From contig DASPLH010000039.1 in NCBI GenBank assembly GCA_035627675.1, positions 1 through 7,747 on the forward strand: a DNA stretch of 7,747 nt, read 5' to 3'. This document shows, one piece after another, positions 5,645-7,747 of this stretch. The notes beneath the pieces were generated by a model. The model ran no database searches and had not been told where the DNA came from. It saw only the letters and a list, made by a program, of their open reading frames with translations. The first letter of the stretch is position 1; each line of letters starts with the position of its first letter. The translations under genes and the position numbers were made by a program. Source of the stretch: DASPLH01 sp035627675. Its GTDB lineage: Bacteria > Acidobacteriota > Terriglobia > Terriglobales > Acidobacteriaceae.

Positions 5645-7006
5645 ATGTCTACTGGTACATCTGTTCACGTCGATCCGTCTCCGGCTGCCATGCTCGCGCG
5701 GATCAAAGACCGCACGGCGAAAGTGGGAGTCATCGGGCTCGGTTATGTCGGCCTGCCTCTCGGATTGTTGTTCTCCGAACAGAAGTTTTCGCTCACCGGG
5801 TTTGATATCGACCGCAGGAAGGTGGACACGCTGAACAGCGGCGGCTCGTACATCGTCCGGATCCTTCCGTCCGAGATCGAGGCGGCGCGGAAGAACGGGA
5901 TGACCGCCACCGCGGATTTCAGCAGGCTGACGGAGATGGACGCCGTCATCATTGCCGTTCCGACTCCGCTCGACGATTACCACCAGCCCGACATGAGCTA
6001 CATCATCAAGACGGCTGAGGCGATCGCGCCGCACGTCCGTCCGGGACAGCTCATCGTGCTCGAGAGCACGACGTATCCGGGCACGACCGAGGAAGTGCTG
6101 ATCCCGTTGCTGGAGAAGAACCCCGCCGGCCTGAAGGTGAGCCGTGGCGGCGAATTCACCGGCAAACAGTTCTATGTCACGTTCTCGCCCGAGCGCGAGG
6201 ATCCCGGCAACGAGACGGTCGCGCGCCACGACATCCCCAAGGTGATCGGCGGCGTGGACAAGACCGCCACCGAGCTGGCTTCGGCGCTGTACGGCTCGAT
6301 TTTCCGGCGGACGGTCCCGGTGTCGTCGCCCGCTGCGGCCGAGATGACCAAGCTGCTTGAGAACATCTACCGCTGCGTGAACATCGCCATGGTCAACGAG
6401 CTGAAACAGCTCACGATGCGTATGGGCATCGACATCTGGGAAGTGATCGAGGCGGCGAAGACCAAGCCCTTCGGCTTCCATGCGTTCTACCCGGGACCGG
6501 GCCTTGGCGGCCACTGCATCCCGATCGATCCGTTCTACCTGTCATGGAAGGCGAAACAGTTCGACTTCCACACGAAGTTCATCGAGCTTGCCGGTGAGGT
6601 CAACGTCGGCATGCCGTACTTCGTCGTCGATCAGGTTGCCGAAGCCCTCAGCCGGCAGCGCAAGGCGCTGAACGGCTCGAAGATCCTCGTTCTCGGCATG
6701 TCCTATAAGAAGGACATCGACGATCTGCGCGAGTCGCCTTCGCTCACCATCATCGAGGTGCTCCAGAAGCGCGGAGCCGAGGTCGCTTACAACGATCCCT
6801 TCTTCCCGACAGTCGGACACGGCCGCAAGTACGCGCTCAACATGTCGTGCACCCCGCTGGAGAGAGTGCCGGAGTTCGACGCGGTGGTGGTCATCACCGA
6901 TCACTCTTCCTACGATATGAAGAAGATCGTCAACGACGCGAAGCTCGTGGTGGATACTCGCAATGCCACCAAGGGCATCATGTCGGAGAAGATCTTCCGC
7001 TGCTAG
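5645..7006 (+). CDS. wbpA: Nucleotide-sugar dehydrogenase, WbpA-like (UDP-GlcNAc 6-dehydrogenase)
   Basis: A 453-residue member of the UDP-glucose/GDP-mannose dehydrogenase family. The NAD-binding Rossmann motif VGVIGLGYVGLPLG is at 27-40, with Asp56 at the end of the second strand. ESTTYPGTTEE is at 140-150, SPEREDPGN at 181-189, and the active-site lysine region EMTKLLEN at 233-240 (Lys236). GPGLGGHCIPIDP (284-296) carries the catalytic Cys291. The C-terminal domain begins near 345 (KILVLGMSYKKDIDDLRESP). The PDMSYII, PEREDPGN and FIELAGEVN phrases match the WbpA branch, which oxidises UDP-GlcNAc to its uronic acid for surface polysaccharide, rather than plain UDP-glucose dehydrogenase. ATG 5645 has only a weak ribosome site; an in-frame TTG at 5600 would add 15 residues before a tail that is already not part of the fold. 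Substrate is inferred from similarity recalled by eye. Confidence 0.9.
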   Translation: MSTGTSVHVDPSPAAMLARIKDRTAKVGVIGLGYVGLPLGLLFSEQKFSLTGFDIDRRKVDTLNSGGSYIVRILPSEIEAARKNGMTATADFSRLTEMDAVIIAVPTPLDDYHQPDMSYIIKTAEAIAPHVRPGQLIVLESTTYPGTTEEVLIPLLEKNPAGLKVSRGGEFTGKQFYVTFSPEREDPGNETVARHDIPKVIGGVDKTATELASALYGSIFRRTVPVSSPAAAEMTKLLENIYRCVNIAMVNELKQLTMRMGIDIWEVIEAAKTKPFGFHAFYPGPGLGGHCIPIDPFYLSWKAKQFDFHTKFIELAGEVNVGMPYFVVDQVAEALSRQRKALNGSKILVLGMSYKKDIDDLRESPSLTIIEVLQKRGAEVAYNDPFFPTVGHGRKYALNMSCTPLERVPEFDAVVVITDHSSYDMKKIVNDAKLVVDTRNATKGIMSEKIFRC

Positions 7007-7022
7007 CCGCCAGACGGACGTG

Positions 7023-7049
7023 AAGCCCGGCGCGCCAGCCGGGCTTTTT
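7023..7049 (+). terminator. Intrinsic terminator after the wbpA-like gene
   Basis: AAGCCCGGC (7023-7031) pairs perfectly with GCCGGGCTT (7038-7046) around a six-base loop and runs straight into TTTTT. It begins 17 bases after the stop codon, so the gene is probably not co-transcribed with the activator gene downstream. Its arms share the AAGCCCGG / CCGGGCTT core with the terminator at 2071-2093. Confidence 0.88.
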
Positions 7050-7051
7050 CT

Positions 7052-7085
7052 TTGCCCCGAAATTGCCTGCCGGGGCAATCGGCAG
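7052..7085. repeat. Overlapping alternative hairpins in the wbpA-activator gap
   Basis: Three perfect short stems share bases: TTGCCCCG (7052-7059) with CGGGGCAA (7071-7078); ATTGCC (7062-7067) with GGCAAT (7074-7079); and CTGCCG (7067-7072) with CGGCAG (7080-7085). Only one can form at a time. The remaining gap (7086-7243) shows no clear gene, promoter or further repeat. Confidence 0.4.
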
Positions 7086-7243
7086 TGCAAACATTTGCCA
7101 CAGTTCCAGAGAATTACCTTTCAGGGAACGAGGGTTCGGTCGTGATTTCTCGCCCGGCGATCCAAGTGGCAGAACTGCAATAGGTTACAAGCGAATGGCA
7201 AAAGCCGTTTTGGTCGCCGATGTGCATGAACCTACGGTGACGA

Positions 7244-7747
7244 ATGGCGACCTCGGGATACAGAACGGCACGGAATGGCCCGCTAGCCCACGCGATCGGT
7301 GAATTGCCGCCGGAATCGGTAATCTTCGGCACGACCCCGGGAATGCAGGCGGTTCGGGAAAAGCTGGCGCGCATAGCGGTTGCCGAAATCCCCGTGCTCA
7401 TTACCGGTGAAAGCGGCACCGGTAAAGAGGTTGTCGCCAAGTACATCCACAAGGTATCGCCGTGGAACAGCGGTCCATTCGTAAAGGTCAATTGCGCGGC
7501 GATTCCGGGCTCGCTCTTCGAGAGCGAGCTGTTCGGATATGAACAGGGCTCGTTTACCGGCGCGGTTGCAATGAAGCGCGGCCGGGTCGAACTTGCGCAA
7601 CACGGCACGCTGTTCATGGACGAAATTTCGGAACTCGATGTCGGCCTGCAGACGAAACTTCTGCACCTGCTTCAAGACGGACAGTTCTGCCGCATAGGAG
7701 CGCAGGCCAACTCTGCCGTCGAAGCCCGGGTGGTGTGCGCAACAAAC
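7244..7747 (+). CDS. Sigma-54-dependent activator, AAA+ domain (partial, 3' end cut)
   Basis: The frame is open from after TGA 7238-7240 to the window end: 168 codons from ATG 7244. It shows the AAA+ core of NtrC-type activators: Walker A GESGTGKE (55-62), VNCAAIPGSLFESELFGYE (82-100), the sigma-54 contact loop as GSFTGA (102-107), Walker B GTLFMDEI (121-128), and the sensor I stretch ending RVVCATN (162-168). Such proteins use ATP hydrolysis to open sigma-54 RNA polymerase promoters. Only about 28 residues precede the core, so there is no receiver, GAF or PAS domain in front; signal input may be through a partner or a C-terminal part not seen. The start is uncertain: ribosome sites are weak at both ATG 7244 and TTG 7304. 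The target genes are unknown; a link to polysaccharide genes is only suggested by its neighbour. Confidence 0.88.
   Translation, partial: MATSGYRTARNGPLAHAIGELPPESVIFGTTPGMQAVREKLARIAVAEIPVLITGESGTGKEVVAKYIHKVSPWNSGPFVKVNCAAIPGSLFESELFGYEQGSFTGAVAMKRGRVELAQHGTLFMDEISELDVGLQTKLLHLLQDGQFCRIGAQANSAVEARVVCATN

Noticed and set aside
5549..6514. A 321-codon open frame on the - strand opposite the wbpA-like gene.
   Set aside because: It is a mirror of the dehydrogenase codons, rich in Arg, His and Asp, without motifs or a ribosome site.
7166..7180. A TGGCAGAACTGCA stretch resembling a sigma-54 -24/-12 promoter in front of the activator gene.
   Set aside because: The GG and GC elements are only seven bases apart; sigma-54 promoters need ten, so the spacing is wrong.
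1..7747. A novel defence, mobile or biosynthetic system in this window.
   Set aside because: Every sizeable gene belongs to a known family (arginine synthesis, 2-oxoacid oxidoreductase, Tat, nucleotide-sugar dehydrogenase, sigma-54 activator). There are no mobile-element ends, toxin-antitoxin pairs or repeat-spacer arrays.

Overview
The window looks like a chromosomal segment of a GC-rich bacterium. The gene content and the phrasing of its intergenic repeats point to Acidobacteriota; this is an inference from gene order and protein style, not from a marker gene. It reads as ordinary housekeeping sequence. I see no transposase, phage gene, integrase, tRNA, rRNA or CRISPR array.

Region 1 (1-1892, + strand) is the end of an arginine biosynthesis operon: the last codons of argH, a short GNAT-type N-acetylglutamate synthase (argA-like) and a full argJ. 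The genes overlap by 14 and 4 bases, so translation is probably coupled. ArgA and ArgJ both supply N-acetylglutamate. ArgJ recycles the acetyl group, and ArgA primes or tops up the cycle.

Region 2 (1893-2111) is a 219-base gap between convergent genes. It holds a 14-pair imperfect hairpin, a nested palindromic repeat block and a terminator able to work in both directions.

Region 3 (2112-5272, - strand), read right to left, is a five-gene operon. A two-cluster ferredoxin (korD), the alpha (korA), beta (korB) and gamma (korC) subunits of a 2-oxoacid:ferredoxin oxidoreductase, most likely acting on 2-oxoglutarate, are followed by tatA. The kor genes overlap by 11, 4 and 1 bases, and tatA follows after a 30-base gap. 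The enzyme decarboxylates a 2-oxoacid to its acyl-CoA and passes electrons to ferredoxin. TatA is the pore-forming part of the Tat protein export system.

Region 4 (5273-5644) is a 372-base divergent intergenic region. It has a CRP/FNR-family-like dyad on the kor side, a GC-rich hairpin, and a candidate extended -10 promoter close to the next gene.

Region 5 (5645-7006, + strand) is a complete nucleotide-sugar dehydrogenase closely resembling WbpA (UDP-N-acetylglucosamine 6-dehydrogenase), followed by a strong intrinsic terminator. After a 237-base gap, the window ends inside the AAA+ domain of a sigma-54-dependent activator that has no receiver domain before its ATPase core. These two genes may mark the edge of a surface-polysaccharide locus, but the window does not show enough to confirm it.
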